Program-made: the position numbers and the translations under genes
Shown: positions 15,084-20,994 of the stretch, piece after piece
How the letters are laid out: each line of letters opens with the position of its first letter
How positions within the stretch are numbered: the stretch's first letter is position 1
The notes under the pieces: generated by a model
Seen by the model: the letters and a program-made list of their open reading frames with translations, nothing else
What the model was told of the DNA's origin: nothing
The model's database searches: none
IMG/VR virus record: IMGVR_UViG_3300025860_000100
Location: 1 to 21,903 of that record
Length of the DNA: 21,903 nucleotides
Direction: 5' to 3' (one strand)
DNA from: a virus

Positions 15084-15628
15084 TGACAAGTAAAAGCGTA
15101 TGGGCCACATTATCGGCTATTGATTGCAGTGCTCACATAGCAAAAAAAGGGCAGCTATCTTATCTCAGTTGGGCATGGGCGTGGCAAACCTTGAATGAGC
15201 ACTACCCTGAAAGCACTTTTGAGTATTTTCAGCCAGAGTCACTGCCAAATGATACGGTTGAAGTATCAGTTGCCGTAACAGTTGAGGGTAAAAGGCATTC
15301 CATGTGGCTACCAGTCATGGATAACCGAAACAAAAGCATAGTGACACCAACTAGCAGAGACATATCTGACGCTAGAATCAGGTGTTTAGTCAAGTGTATT
15401 GCCATGCACGGTCTAGGCTTGTACATTTATGCTGGTGAAGACTTGCCAGAAGCTGCTAAGACTGAGGTTTTGACTCCAGCGCAGGCTGAAGACATTAAAG
15501 ACTTGCTTGAACAGGCTAATGGTGACGTTACTAAGTTCTTGGGGTTCTTTAAAGCCAGCAGTGTAGACGAAATGCTAGCAATTCATTACCCCAAAGCTGT
15601 TGCTGCACTAAAGGCGAAGATTAAGTGA
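15083..15628 (+). CDS. Single-strand annealing protein, DUF1071 / Sak3-like
   Basis: A 181-residue protein. It opens WATLSAIDCSAHIAKKGQLSYLSWAWAW, the signature beginning of the DUF1071 family, continues with VAVTVEGKRHSMWLPVMD, and has the conserved block DISDARIRCLVKCIAMHGLGLYIYAGEDLP. The family belongs to the Rad52-like group of phage annealing proteins (Sak3). The C-terminal 50 residues (LTPAQAEDIKDLLEQA) are a helical tail seen in many phage annealing proteins. It would pair complementary single strands made by the exonuclease encoded two genes downstream, with SSB next to it: a complete Red-type recombination module. Overlaps the next gene as GTGA. Confidence 0.85.
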   Translation: MTSKSVWATLSAIDCSAHIAKKGQLSYLSWAWAWQTLNEHYPESTFEYFQPESLPNDTVEVSVAVTVEGKRHSMWLPVMDNRNKSIVTPTSRDISDARIRCLVKCIAMHGLGLYIYAGEDLPEAAKTEVLTPAQAEDIKDLLEQANGDVTKFLGFFKASSVDEMLAIHYPKAVAALKAKIK

Positions 15629-15810
15629 GCTTGAGGAAGGCCATTAATGACTATTGTAAGGGTTGTATCTACGATAGTCTGGCCCCAGGCACTTGGTTAA
15701 AGCAGGTAGAGGACTGTAGTTCGCCGAATTGTGAGCTTTATCCTGTCAGACCTAAGCCTAGATCAAGAGGTGATGGCGATGCAGATATTATCGCATGTTC
15801 AGGGGAGTGA
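15625..15810 (+). CDS. Small Cys-rich zinc-binding-like protein
   Basis: A 61-residue protein starting at GTG in a GTGA overlap with the annealing-protein stop. It carries the pattern CKGC, then VEDCSSPNCELYPVRP, a four-cysteine arrangement common to a family of tiny phage proteins (C-x2-C, about 14 residues, C-x5-C-x-LYP). The cysteines probably bind zinc; the function is not known. Its 3' end overlaps the exonuclease start by 32 bases. No Shine-Dalgarno is clear, so translation probably relies on coupling. Confidence 0.72.
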   Translation: MSLRKAINDYCKGCIYDSLAPGTWLKQVEDCSSPNCELYPVRPKPRSRGDGDADIIACSGE

Positions 15811-16390
15811 TGGGTGGCTTGGCAGTAGGATCGGTAGGCCGTCAGCCTCGCAGTTCAGTAAGTTGATCACTACTTCAGGTAAACCTTCAGGCTCTGCTGG
15901 TAAATACATTGAGCAGCTAGTCATTGAGCGTTTATCTGGTGAGCCTACTCCGCATTTTCAGTCTGAGCATATGGCAAGAGGTAATGAGCTTGAGCCAGAG
16001 GCGCGTGAATACTATGAGCTGATGACTGGTAACACTGTAGTTGAGGCTGGTTTTATCCTCGATGACAGTGAAGAGTTTGGAGCCAGTCCTGATGGGCTAA
16101 TAATGTGCGATAACGAAATTGTTTCAGGTTTAGAGATAAAATGCCCAGCAGAAAGCACTATGCTAGGCTACATTGAAAAGCCCATGAAAGGCGTTAAGCA
16201 ATACTGGCAGCAGATCCAGGGCTGCATGATGATAACGGAAGCTAAAACGTGGGATTTCCTAGCATATCATCCTGAGATGGAGCCTGTACTGGTGACAGTT
16301 GAGTACGATGAAGAGTTTTGTAGTAAAATGTACGATGAGATCGTGAAAGCGGTCAATATAATTAACCAAGAGTGTGAGGAATTAGCATGA
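15779..16390 (+). CDS. YqaJ / lambda-Exo-like recombination exonuclease
   Basis: Start chosen at 15779 (MQILSHVQGSDGWLGSRIG), with AGAGG eight bases upstream; ATG at 15773 is an alternative, and the longer GTG frame from 15731 has no support. The 203-residue protein has the YqaJ/lambda-Exo PD-(D/E)xK core: RIGRPSASQF near the start, ARGNELEPEAREYYE (65-79), Asp105 in GASPDG, Glu119 and Lys121 in LEIKCP, and a later YWQQIQGCMMI helix. This family degrades one strand of linear duplex DNA 5' to 3' and hands the single strand to the partner annealing protein. It ends in an ATGA overlap with SSB. Confidence 0.9.
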   Translation: MQILSHVQGSDGWLGSRIGRPSASQFSKLITTSGKPSGSAGKYIEQLVIERLSGEPTPHFQSEHMARGNELEPEAREYYELMTGNTVVEAGFILDDSEEFGASPDGLIMCDNEIVSGLEIKCPAESTMLGYIEKPMKGVKQYWQQIQGCMMITEAKTWDFLAYHPEMEPVLVTVEYDEEFCSKMYDEIVKAVNIINQECEELA

Positions 16391-16671
16391 AGTTAGGTAT
16401 TTCAGTACGAATTGACGTTACAAAGATCGACAAGAGCCGCTTATATCAGGGTGCAAAGGGTACTTACTTGGATTTGACTACGTTTGTCAGTGATGAGCTA
16501 GACCAGTACGAAAACAATGGCTTTATCAGCCAGAGCCTGACCGCAGAAGAGCGTGAAGCAAAGACCCAGACACCAATCTTGGGTAATGTGAAGATCTTCT
16601 ACACTGATGGCCCTCAAGCTGCCGCATCAGCCCCACAAGCTGCTGCAATTGATGAAGATATTCCCTTCTAA
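16387..16671 (+). CDS. ssb: Single-stranded DNA-binding protein, short phage type
   Basis: A 94-residue protein starting by ATGA overlap. The body is beta-rich (LGISVRIDVTKI, YLDLTTFVSDEL, ILGNVKIFYTD), fitting a small OB fold. An Ala/Pro/Gln linker is followed by the acidic tip IDEDIPF, which matches the C-terminal partner-binding tip of SSB proteins (DDDIPF). Coming after annealing protein and exonuclease, it completes the recombination and replication support set. The tip is the strongest evidence; the body is shorter than bacterial SSB and resembles phage SSBs. Confidence 0.82.
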   Translation: MKLGISVRIDVTKIDKSRLYQGAKGTYLDLTTFVSDELDQYENNGFISQSLTAEEREAKTQTPILGNVKIFYTDGPQAAASAPQAAAIDEDIPF

Positions 16672-16690
16672 CCGCTAGCAGTAGTAAGAA

Positions 16691-16753
16691 GCGTACCGTT
16701 TAACGGGAGACGCAGGACTGCCCACCTGTACGCGCAAAAGGGCGCTTTAGTTT
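16691..16753 (+). other. Candidate structured RNA / weak terminator after ssb
   Basis: Three consecutive potential hairpins: GCGT-a-CCGT (16691-16699) with ACGG-gag-ACGC (16703-16713); CAGG (16713-16716) with CCTG (16725-16728); GCGC (16732-16735) with GCGC (16742-16745), followed by TTTAGTTT. The last could be a weak rho-independent terminator ending the recombination transcript. The arms are short, so this is only a candidate. Confidence 0.35.
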
Positions 16754-16764
16754 AAAAAATGCCG

Positions 16765-16812
16765 AATATACGGTGTAATACACCTTAAAATGTACAATAT
16801 GTAAACCAAATG
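16765..16812 (+). repeat. 48-bp direct repeat, copy 1, with palindrome and -10-like box
   Basis: Matches 17198-17245 at 45 of 48 positions. It contains a perfect inverted repeat GGTGTA-a-TACACC (16772-16784), TGTACA (16791-16796) and TACAAT (16793-16798, -10-like). It reads as a vestigial gene end (NIRCNTP stop) identical in type to the end of the next gene, then reaches an ATG (16810) that opens only a 14-codon frame. It probably arose by duplication of a gene-boundary and promoter/operator segment. Confidence 0.75.
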
Positions 16813-16840
16813 AAGACAGGTAGAGAAGAGGAATTAGAAG

Positions 16841-17221
16841 ATGGACACTCTTAAAAAGTTGATTGCTGAAAACGAGCAGTTGTTCGATGAGTTAGAGTTT
16901 TGGAAGTCAGTAGCTGTAGAACTTTATACGCCTGAAGACGCTTACGAAGAATTTTTACAAGACGCCGCAGCATATTCGCTAGACAAAGCAAAGTGGTTGG
17001 AGAGTGCAGCATCTGGCTGGGGAAAGAAATATGCATATTGGCTTAACTTTGACTCTAGTGCTTACAAGTTTGAAGAAGAAACAGGTAGAGAAGAACCCTG
17101 TGGTTCAGAATTATTACAAAGAGAGAAGGAGAAGAAAGAAAAGCTAGCAATAGCTGAACTGGTAAAAGAACTGATGCTGCCACTGAGTGAACAACGCAAT
17201 ATACGGTGCGATACACCTTAA
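16841..17221 (+). CDS. Unknown early protein with coiled coil (126 aa)
   Basis: A 126-residue acidic protein with AGAGGA before the ATG. Residues 1-30 form a helix (MDTLKKLIAENEQLFDELEF), the centre is Tyr/Trp/Ala-rich (AAAYSLDKAKWLESAASGWGKKYAYW), and residues about 88-120 are a charged helix rich in Lys and Glu. It ends NIRCDTP, and those last codons belong to the second copy of the direct repeat. A 14-bp direct repeat, ACAGGTAGAGAAGA, occurs both in the leader (16815-16828) and inside this gene (17081-17094). I do not recognise the family. Confidence 0.62.
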   Translation: MDTLKKLIAENEQLFDELEFWKSVAVELYTPEDAYEEFLQDAAAYSLDKAKWLESAASGWGKKYAYWLNFDSSAYKFEEETGREEPCGSELLQREKEKKEKLAIAELVKELMLPLSEQRNIRCDTP

Positions 17222-17245
17222 AATGTACAATAGGTAAACCAAATG
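17198..17245 (+). repeat. 48-bp direct repeat, copy 2, leading into the next gene
   Basis: Differs from copy 1 at three positions. Two changes break the palindrome (GGTGCG-a-TACACC), and the third turns ATATGT into ATAGGT, creating an AGGT ribosome site for the ATG at 17243. It covers the last seven codons and stop of one gene, a TACAAT -10-like box and the start of the next. A promoter or operator function is inferred from its position before a gene in both copies. Confidence 0.7.
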
Positions 17246-17623
17246 CTTGATATATTGAACAGTAGAATGCGGACACCTGATGGGACAATACTTGAGTCTC
17301 ATTACCGCCATGACTATGTGACCCATACGGATGCCAACGGCAAAGAGTACATGTTAGATGGTGGTTTAGATTATGTTAGATGTTCTGCTAATGGTGACGA
17401 ACACTTGCTAACTATTTATACCGACTACCCCCACGAAGTGATAAGGCTGCATGCCAAATGGGGAACTTATGGTAAGCAGGGCGACCAACCTTTGAAGTAT
17501 GTAGCAATTGCGGATTTAAACCCATACCACCTTAGAGCTATCTTAGACACGCAGAAGGCAACAATGCGGCCAGCTATGTACAAAGTTATGCAAGATGAAC
17601 TGGAGTATCGCAATGAAAGTTAA
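17243..17623 (+). CDS. Conserved phage protein of unknown function
   Basis: A 126-residue protein starting at the ATG of direct-repeat copy 2. It has a dense series of conserved-looking residues: SHYRHDYVTHTDANGKEYM, DGGLDYVR, IYTDYPHEVIRLHAKWGTYGK, QPLKYVAIADLNPYHLRAIL. This pattern recurs in many myovirus and podovirus genomes as a small soluble protein without assigned role. It looks like a compact alpha/beta domain with no metal or nucleotide motif that I can name. A second gene starts inside its last codons (17613). Confidence 0.7.
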   Translation: MLDILNSRMRTPDGTILESHYRHDYVTHTDANGKEYMLDGGLDYVRCSANGDEHLLTIYTDYPHEVIRLHAKWGTYGKQGDQPLKYVAIADLNPYHLRAILDTQKATMRPAMYKVMQDELEYRNES

Positions 17624-17789
17624 AATTTATAAACTCGTAGAGCAGATAGTCGAGCAAGGTACATATGCAGGTTATCATAGGGCGCACAAGCATACCGATA
17701 CCCCTGATGAATATACAATAACAAACTGCATTGCTGAATACATAATGAATGGCTTTGATGAAGCATTTGAATTTGATATGGAGGAATAG
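17613..17789 (+). CDS. Small phage protein, unknown function (58 aa)
   Basis: Start chosen at 17613 (MKVKIYKLVEQI) because GGAG precedes it at the right distance; an in-frame ATG at 17595 has none. The 58-residue acidic protein has a helix (VKIYKLVEQIVEQGTYAGY), a conserved-looking RAHKHTDTPDEYTI, and a C-terminal helix ending FEFDMEE. Such short RAHKH-type proteins occur beside nucleotide and recombination genes in several phages; the role is unknown. It overlaps the preceding gene by 11 bases. Confidence 0.65.
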   Translation: MKVKIYKLVEQIVEQGTYAGYHRAHKHTDTPDEYTITNCIAEYIMNGFDEAFEFDMEE

Positions 17790-17791
17790 TA

Positions 17792-18055
17792 ATGCAGATT
17801 ACCGATTACATATTTATAAACCTAATTGTTGCTGGCAGCAGTAAAGGCGTTGAGTTTGAACAATGGGAGCTAGACGCTAAAAGCAGTCCGCGTTTTGGCC
17901 GCAACTGGTGGTTTTGGCTGCCTAACCTTTTTACAAATGGCGGCAGGTTTAAGCCTTGGGAAAATACAGACATAGGGTTGCAATGGCTATGTTTTAGCTT
18001 GTCACTGACAGTTTATTCTAGGCGCAAAAGGAATAGTAATGCAAAAGAAATTTAA
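17792..18055 (+). CDS. Small Trp-rich phage protein, unknown function
   Basis: An 87-residue protein with GGAGG upstream, starting two bases after the preceding stop. It contains NWWFWLPNLFTNGGRFKPWENTDIGLQWLCFSLSLTVYSRRKR. The aromatic, hydrophobic second half could associate with the membrane but also resembles an interface segment of a soluble protein. The GGRF-PW---TDIGLQWL pattern is familiar from small phage proteins without assigned role. Its end overlaps the next short gene by 17 bases. Confidence 0.65.
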   Translation: MQITDYIFINLIVAGSSKGVEFEQWELDAKSSPRFGRNWWFWLPNLFTNGGRFKPWENTDIGLQWLCFSLSLTVYSRRKRNSNAKEI

Positions 18056-18191
18056 ATACTTTGGTCTTGGTATTCTATATTTAATTATCTCACCGGTCTA
18101 TGTTCCAGCTTTAATTCTCTGGCAAGAGAGAGATGATATAAAAGACTTTTACTTACAATGCTTCAAAGCAATTACATTTAAGGATATATAG
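18039..18191 (+). CDS. Short membrane protein (50 aa)
   Basis: A 50-codon frame with AAGGA seven bases before the ATG, overlapping the 3' end of the preceding gene. The N-terminus is basic (MQKKFKYFG), then a strong hydrophobic stretch at about residues 8-28 (LGILYLIISPVYVPALIL) and a charged amphipathic tail (WQERDDIKDFYLQ). A single inner-membrane helix with basic N-terminus is likely. The good ribosome site and overlap support expression; function is unknown. Confidence 0.6.
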   Translation: MQKKFKYFGLGILYLIISPVYVPALILWQERDDIKDFYLQCFKAITFKDI

Positions 18192-18209
18192 AATAAAGAA
18201 GAATAACGC

Positions 18210-18225
18210 ATATCATTAATGATAT
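18210..18225. promoter_or_regulatory. Perfect 16-bp palindrome, operator candidate
   Basis: ATATCATTAATGATAT is a perfect palindrome in the 170-base gap after the short membrane gene. It lies 22 bases upstream of a weak promoter candidate, so a homodimeric regulator could bind it. Being AT-only around the centre, chance occurrence is not excluded. Confidence 0.4.
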
Positions 18226-18246
18226 AAAACCCATGAATATAAGCCA

Positions 18247-18275
18247 TTAGCTATCATATCTGATTGCTGTAAAAT
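18247..18275 (+). promoter_or_regulatory. Weak promoter candidate before the phosphoesterase unit
   Basis: TTAGCT (18247-18252), 17 bases, TAAAAT (18270-18275). The -10 is preceded by TG, as is the TAAAAT of the rightward early promoter (14637). The -35 is poor. It would serve the 23-codon gene and the phosphoesterase gene after a 170-base gap that otherwise holds no gene. Confidence 0.3.
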
Positions 18276-18361
18276 CCGGCCCTCAATTGAGACACTTTTC
18301 CCTACCAATAAATTGGCATTTTGCACACTTTTTGCAGGGAATAATTAAAGAGGTTTTAAAG

Positions 18362-18433
18362 ATGGTTTGGTACGGTATTACGGTAGTAATGTTAGGTTTG
18401 ATGGCAATTGCAAAAGATGAATTCAAGAGGTAA
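18362..18433 (+). CDS. Possible 23-residue membrane microprotein
   Basis: A 23-codon frame, MVWYGITVVMLGLMAIAKDEFKR, preceded by AGAGG at about eight bases. It is almost entirely one membrane helix with a charged C-terminus. Its stop lies three bases before the phosphoesterase ATG, and its last codons supply the GAGG ribosome site of that gene. It may be a real microprotein or only a leader peptide that couples translation. The evidence is the ribosome site and hydrophobic design. Confidence 0.45.
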   Translation: MVWYGITVVMLGLMAIAKDEFKR

Positions 18434-18436
18434 CTC

Positions 18437-19198
18437 ATGAAACATATGGTAATCCCCGATACCCAAGTAAAGCCTGGCTGCCCTATAGATCATTTAAAAT
18501 GGGCTGGGCAGTACGCTGTAGACAAAAAGCCTGACGTTATTGTACATATTGGCGACCACTGGGATATGCCCAGTCTCAGCCATTACGATAAAGGGACTAA
18601 GAGCTTTGAAGGTAGGCGATACACTCAGGATATTGCAGCAGGCATTGCAGGAATGGAAGAGTTTCTGGCCCCTATTCGCGCAGAACAGCGCAGACTGAAA
18701 GTCAACAAGCATAAGCAGTGGAATCCCCGCCTAGTGTTTACTCTCGGTAATCACGAAAATCGCATAACACGCGCTATTGAATCTGACCCCAAGTTGGATG
18801 GTCTAATATCGTTTGATGACTTGTGCTTGGAAGGAATGGGCTGGGAAGTTGAGCCGTTCTTGGCACCAATCAAGATAGATGGCGTGGTGTACTCGCACTA
18901 TTTTACCTCTGGAATCATGGGCCGACCTGTAAGCAGTAGCAGGGCATTGTTAACCAAGCAGTTTCAGAGTTGTGTGATGGGTCACGTTCAGGATAGAGAA
19001 ATCAGTTTCGCAAAGAGGGCTGATGGTACTCGGGTGACAGGGTTATTTGCTGGCATATTCTATCAGCACGAAGAGGGATACCTAAACGCTCAGACCAATC
19101 TGTCATGGCGTGGTATATGGATGCTGCACGAAGTCGATGATGGTGCGTTTGATGAGATGCCAGTCAGTCTAAACTACTTGAGGAAGCGTTATGGGTGA
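18437..19198 (+). CDS. Calcineurin-like metallophosphoesterase with altered metal motifs
   Basis: A 253-residue protein. The five motifs of the family are readable in order: VIPDTQ (Asp8, Gln10), HIGDHWD (Asp40, Asp43), LGNHE (Asn105, His106, Glu107), YSHY (His154) and MGHVQ (His183, Gln185). In the usual enzyme the first motif is DxH and the last is GHxH; here both of the histidines that would bind metal 1 are glutamine. Similar VIPDTQ-KPG proteins are frequent in phages and their substrate is unknown; nuclease or phosphodiesterase activity is plausible. It overlaps the DUF3310 gene by eight bases. Confidence 0.85.
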   Translation: MKHMVIPDTQVKPGCPIDHLKWAGQYAVDKKPDVIVHIGDHWDMPSLSHYDKGTKSFEGRRYTQDIAAGIAGMEEFLAPIRAEQRRLKVNKHKQWNPRLVFTLGNHENRITRAIESDPKLDGLISFDDLCLEGMGWEVEPFLAPIKIDGVVYSHYFTSGIMGRPVSSSRALLTKQFQSCVMGHVQDREISFAKRADGTRVTGLFAGIFYQHEEGYLNAQTNLSWRGIWMLHEVDDGAFDEMPVSLNYLRKRYG

Positions 19199-19484
19199 TC
19201 CAGATGTTAAAGACTGGGATAGGCTTAAAAAAGAAATGCCTGCTATAGATGGGAAAGTGTACGCAAACTTAGCCGACCCCGTAAACTCACCCAATCACTA
19301 TCTGGCAGGGTCTATAGAATGCATTGATGCTATCGAAGCTAGTGCTAGTAGTGCGGATGCGTTCAGGGGTTACTGCAAGGGCAATGTCCAGAAGTATTTG
19401 TGGCGCATGGAGCATAAGGGCAAGCCAAAAGAGGATGCTCTCAAGGCCCAGTGGTATCTAAACAAGCTGATTAGCAAACTTTAG
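19191..19484 (+). CDS. DUF3310 protein (T7 gp1.7-like nucleotide-kinase family)
   Basis: A 97-residue protein with AGGAAG before the ATG. Residues about 30-95 are a clear DUF3310 domain: VNSPNHYLAGSIECIDAIEA, FRGYCKGNVQKYLWRMEHKG and EDALKAQWYLNKLI. The family includes T7 gp1.7, reported as a nucleoside monophosphate kinase without a classical P-loop, and occurs alone or fused in many phages. It is the last gene of the rightward early block; a terminator for the opposing operon lies 26 bases after its stop. Confidence 0.88.
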   Translation: MGDPDVKDWDRLKKEMPAIDGKVYANLADPVNSPNHYLAGSIECIDAIEASASSADAFRGYCKGNVQKYLWRMEHKGKPKEDALKAQWYLNKLISKL

Positions 19485-19509
19485 CCCTATTCCATAAACT
19501 ACGATGCGC

Positions 19510-19532
19510 AAAAAAGCCCCAGTTAAGGGGCT
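19510..19532 (-). terminator. Rho-independent terminator of leftward operon 19553-21323
   Basis: AGCCCC (19515-19520), loop AGTTAA, GGGGCT (19527-19532), a perfect six-base-pair stem, with A's at 19510-19515. On the minus strand this reads stem then a run of U's, just after the methyltransferase-like gene's stop. Rightward transcripts meet the same hairpin without a U-run. Confidence 0.88.
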
Positions 19533-19552
19533 AAGTCTCGGCCAGGTTAGGT

Positions 19553-20137
19553 CTATCCCCATTGATCGGCCATTGCGTCCGCGATCCCCTGATAGGTTTC
19601 AGATCTGATCTTCCATCTATCCGCACTTGGCCCTAGTTTGTTCTGACCGCTTGGCGTTTGATTATCCCAATAGCCACAATCTGGCCTTGGCAGGGTATTG
19701 GTTGAGGTCAGTTCTGGCAGGTTATGGAGCCACAAGCCGGTTTTTTTACTTTCAGAATGCCCGAACTGGTACGGCTGGACGTATTGGCTGGCCTTTATTG
19801 GTAACACTCCTACGGGGTTCTCCATTGCCACCCGTGGCGCGTTCTCTTTTGCGTGGGCATATAGTGCAAGAGTCCAATCTATCGCCTCCAATCGCTCCCC
19901 GTGGCGTTTCATTCCCGAGCCATAGTGGGCATTGCCGGAAACTGCCAAAGCCGTGCATGGTGGGTGCATCACGATCAGATCCCAGCCAAGGTCGATAACC
20001 TCCCAACAATCGCCCCTGTAATGGTGGGGGCTATCATCATCGGATTCTAGTAGATCGCAACTGTACGCATCATGCCCGCGCTTTCTGAATGCCTCCCGAA
20101 CTTTCCCGCTATACTCACAAGCTATTAAAACTTTCAT
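19553..20137 (-). CDS. C5-cytosine-methyltransferase-like phage protein
   Basis: Start chosen at 20137 (MKVLIACEYSG), with GGAG upstream and a TAATG overlap with the 29-codon gene. The 194-residue protein has VLIACEYSGKVREAFRKRGHDAYSCDL (nucleotide-binding-type first strand and helix), the HPPCT motif with Cys61, PRVAMENPVG (106-108 ENP), FGHSESKKTGLWL, and RWKIRSETYQGIADAMADQWG at the end. HPPC and ENP correspond in position to motifs IV and VI of C5 DNA methyltransferases, and many phage homologues carry this annotation, but the length is short and there is no clear target recognition domain. Activity is therefore uncertain; the family match is good. Confidence 0.78.
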   Translation of the reverse strand: MKVLIACEYSGKVREAFRKRGHDAYSCDLLESDDDSPHHYRGDCWEVIDLGWDLIVMHPPCTALAVSGNAHYGSGMKRHGERLEAIDWTLALYAHAKENAPRVAMENPVGVLPIKASQYVQPYQFGHSESKKTGLWLHNLPELTSTNTLPRPDCGYWDNQTPSGQNKLGPSADRWKIRSETYQGIADAMADQWG

Positions 20138-20226
20138 TAGATTCTCCAAATTAAGCTAATTATTAAAAGGTAAAAAAAGAGGCCCATGCAGATCCCGATT
20201 GATCGAAAAATGATTTTATCTAGCAT
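20137..20226 (-). CDS. 29-residue membrane microprotein
   Basis: A 29-codon frame, overlapping the methyltransferase-like gene as TAATG and starting three bases after the previous stop. AGGAG lies eight bases before its ATG, a strong ribosome site. The product is a basic start (MLDKIIFRSIG), a hydrophobic helix (ICMGLFFYLLIISLIW) and a C-terminal Arg-Ile. Tight coupling on both sides is good evidence for a real gene. A small inner-membrane protein is likely; its role is unknown. Confidence 0.62.
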   Translation of the reverse strand: MLDKIIFRSIGICMGLFFYLLIISLIWRI

Positions 20227-20229
20227 AGC

Positions 20230-20394
20230 TTAAACTCCTAACGATAAAACGGTGAAAGTTACCAAGTAGAGCATGAAGGCACCAACCAAGGCACCACCCA
20301 CAAAGACGACACTACCAACGGCGGCAGCTATGAGGTCAGAACGGCGCTCTCGTTTGGCGTGTTCCTTTTGCATTCTTATATATGCTGAATTCAT
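20230..20394 (-). CDS. Short membrane protein (54 aa)
   Basis: A 54-codon frame starting in an ATGA overlap with the preceding gene, with AGGGAAG upstream. The N-terminal 20 residues are strongly basic (YIRMQKEHAKRERR), the rest is hydrophobic and Gly/Ala/Val-rich (LIAAAVGSVVFVGGALVGAF, then MLYLVTFTVLSLGV), enough for one long or two short membrane spans. The basic end would stay in the cytoplasm. It fits the spacing of this operon exactly. Function unknown; a holin-like or host-membrane role cannot be excluded. Confidence 0.65.
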   Translation of the reverse strand: MNSAYIRMQKEHAKRERRSDLIAAAVGSVVFVGGALVGAFMLYLVTFTVLSLGV

Positions 20395-20591
20395 TGTGTC
20401 ACTTCCCTTGCTTGTTCGATTAGCTCCATCACAACGCCGTAGATCATATTGAACCGATCTTGATCTTTTTCGCTGTATGACTCGTTGCCGTATGCATCAG
20501 TTACCATTTGAATATGGTATCCGTCTAGACTTAGCATTGAAAAGGCAATTTCACAGCACAGTTCAACTTTTTCGTGGTCTTTAATTTTCAT
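20391..20591 (-). CDS. Small hypothetical protein (66 aa)
   Basis: A 66-residue acidic protein. GAGG lies in the upstream string GAGGTATAAACCATG, a start context shared with its neighbours. It has a helix (KDHEKVELCCEIAFSMLSL), a turn with DGYHIQMVTDAYGNESYS, and a C-terminal helix (RFNMIYGVVMELIEQA). No motif is recognised. It is followed by the 54-residue membrane protein with ATGA overlap, and preceded by another small gene three bases away. Confidence 0.65.
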   Translation of the reverse strand: MKIKDHEKVELCCEIAFSMLSLDGYHIQMVTDAYGNESYSEKDQDRFNMIYGVVMELIEQAREVTQ

Positions 20592-20594
20592 GGT

Positions 20595-20810
20595 TTATAC
20601 CTCTTTGTAGTATGGGGCCGATAACTTGGCGGCAATTGTTGGGTATTCGTCTCGGTGCTTATAATACGTTATATGGCTATAGTTAAAACCATGTTCATCC
20701 GCGAATCTATATGCCAGCGTTTGAATATGCTTTATCCCGCGCCCTCTTATGTTGGCTATATAGCTAACAGGTGCTAGTTCTTTATTCTTAAAAATTGCTA
20801 GTGCTTGCAT
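20595..20810 (-). CDS. Small hypothetical protein (71 aa)
   Basis: A 71-residue basic protein rich in Tyr and His (SYIANIRGRGIKHIQTLAYRFADEHGFNYSHITYYKHRDEYP). AGGGG precedes the ATG in the context GGGGCTAAACCATG. Its 5' end lies inside the last codons of the zinc-finger-like gene (23-base overlap). The central part could be a small helix-turn-helix but the match is too weak to assign. Unknown function. Confidence 0.6.
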   Translation of the reverse strand: MQALAIFKNKELAPVSYIANIRGRGIKHIQTLAYRFADEHGFNYSHITYYKHRDEYPTIAAKLSAPYYKEV

Positions 20811-20994
20811 GGTTTAGCCCCTTGGTGGATTCCTTTTTTAGTCTATGCCTAGTCTCGTTCATATATATGCGCACTTGCTCCGACTTGTCGCAATCAACAC
20901 AAGTGGCAGTGGTTGACGGTTTATGGTGGCCCATAAGCTTTGAGCATACCGCGCATTTTATTAATAGATGACTTCTCCAGTTTCCTATTGTCAT
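20788..20994 (-). CDS. Small zinc-ribbon-like protein (68 aa)
   Basis: A 68-residue basic protein with AGGAGG nine bases before the ATG, the best ribosome site in this operon. Residues 14-35 contain CAVC, fourteen residues later CVDC, a C-x2-C...C-x2-C zinc ribbon. The rest is basic and helical (DKSEQVRIYMNETRHRLKKEST). Such small zinc proteins in phages often bind nucleic acid or host proteins; that is inference. It overlaps the next gene by 23 bases. Confidence 0.65.
   Translation of the reverse strand: MTIGNWRSHLLIKCAVCSKLMGHHKPSTTATCVDCDKSEQVRIYMNETRHRLKKESTKGLNHASTSNF

Noticed and set aside
15731-15778. GTG start of the exonuclease at 15731
   Set aside because: No ribosome site; the start at 15779 has AGAGG and begins at the conserved part of the domain.
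16810-16854. 14-codon frame after repeat copy 1
   Set aside because: No ribosome site; likely a by-product of the duplication, though it may position ribosomes for the gene at 16841.
19627-20009. Long frames opposite and in other frames of the methyltransferase-like gene
   Set aside because: The leftward gene has clear motifs, a ribosome site and a terminator; the others are shadows.
20138-20149. TTG start of the methyltransferase-like gene
   Set aside because: ATG at 20137 has GGAG at good distance and the family begins MKVLIACEYSG.
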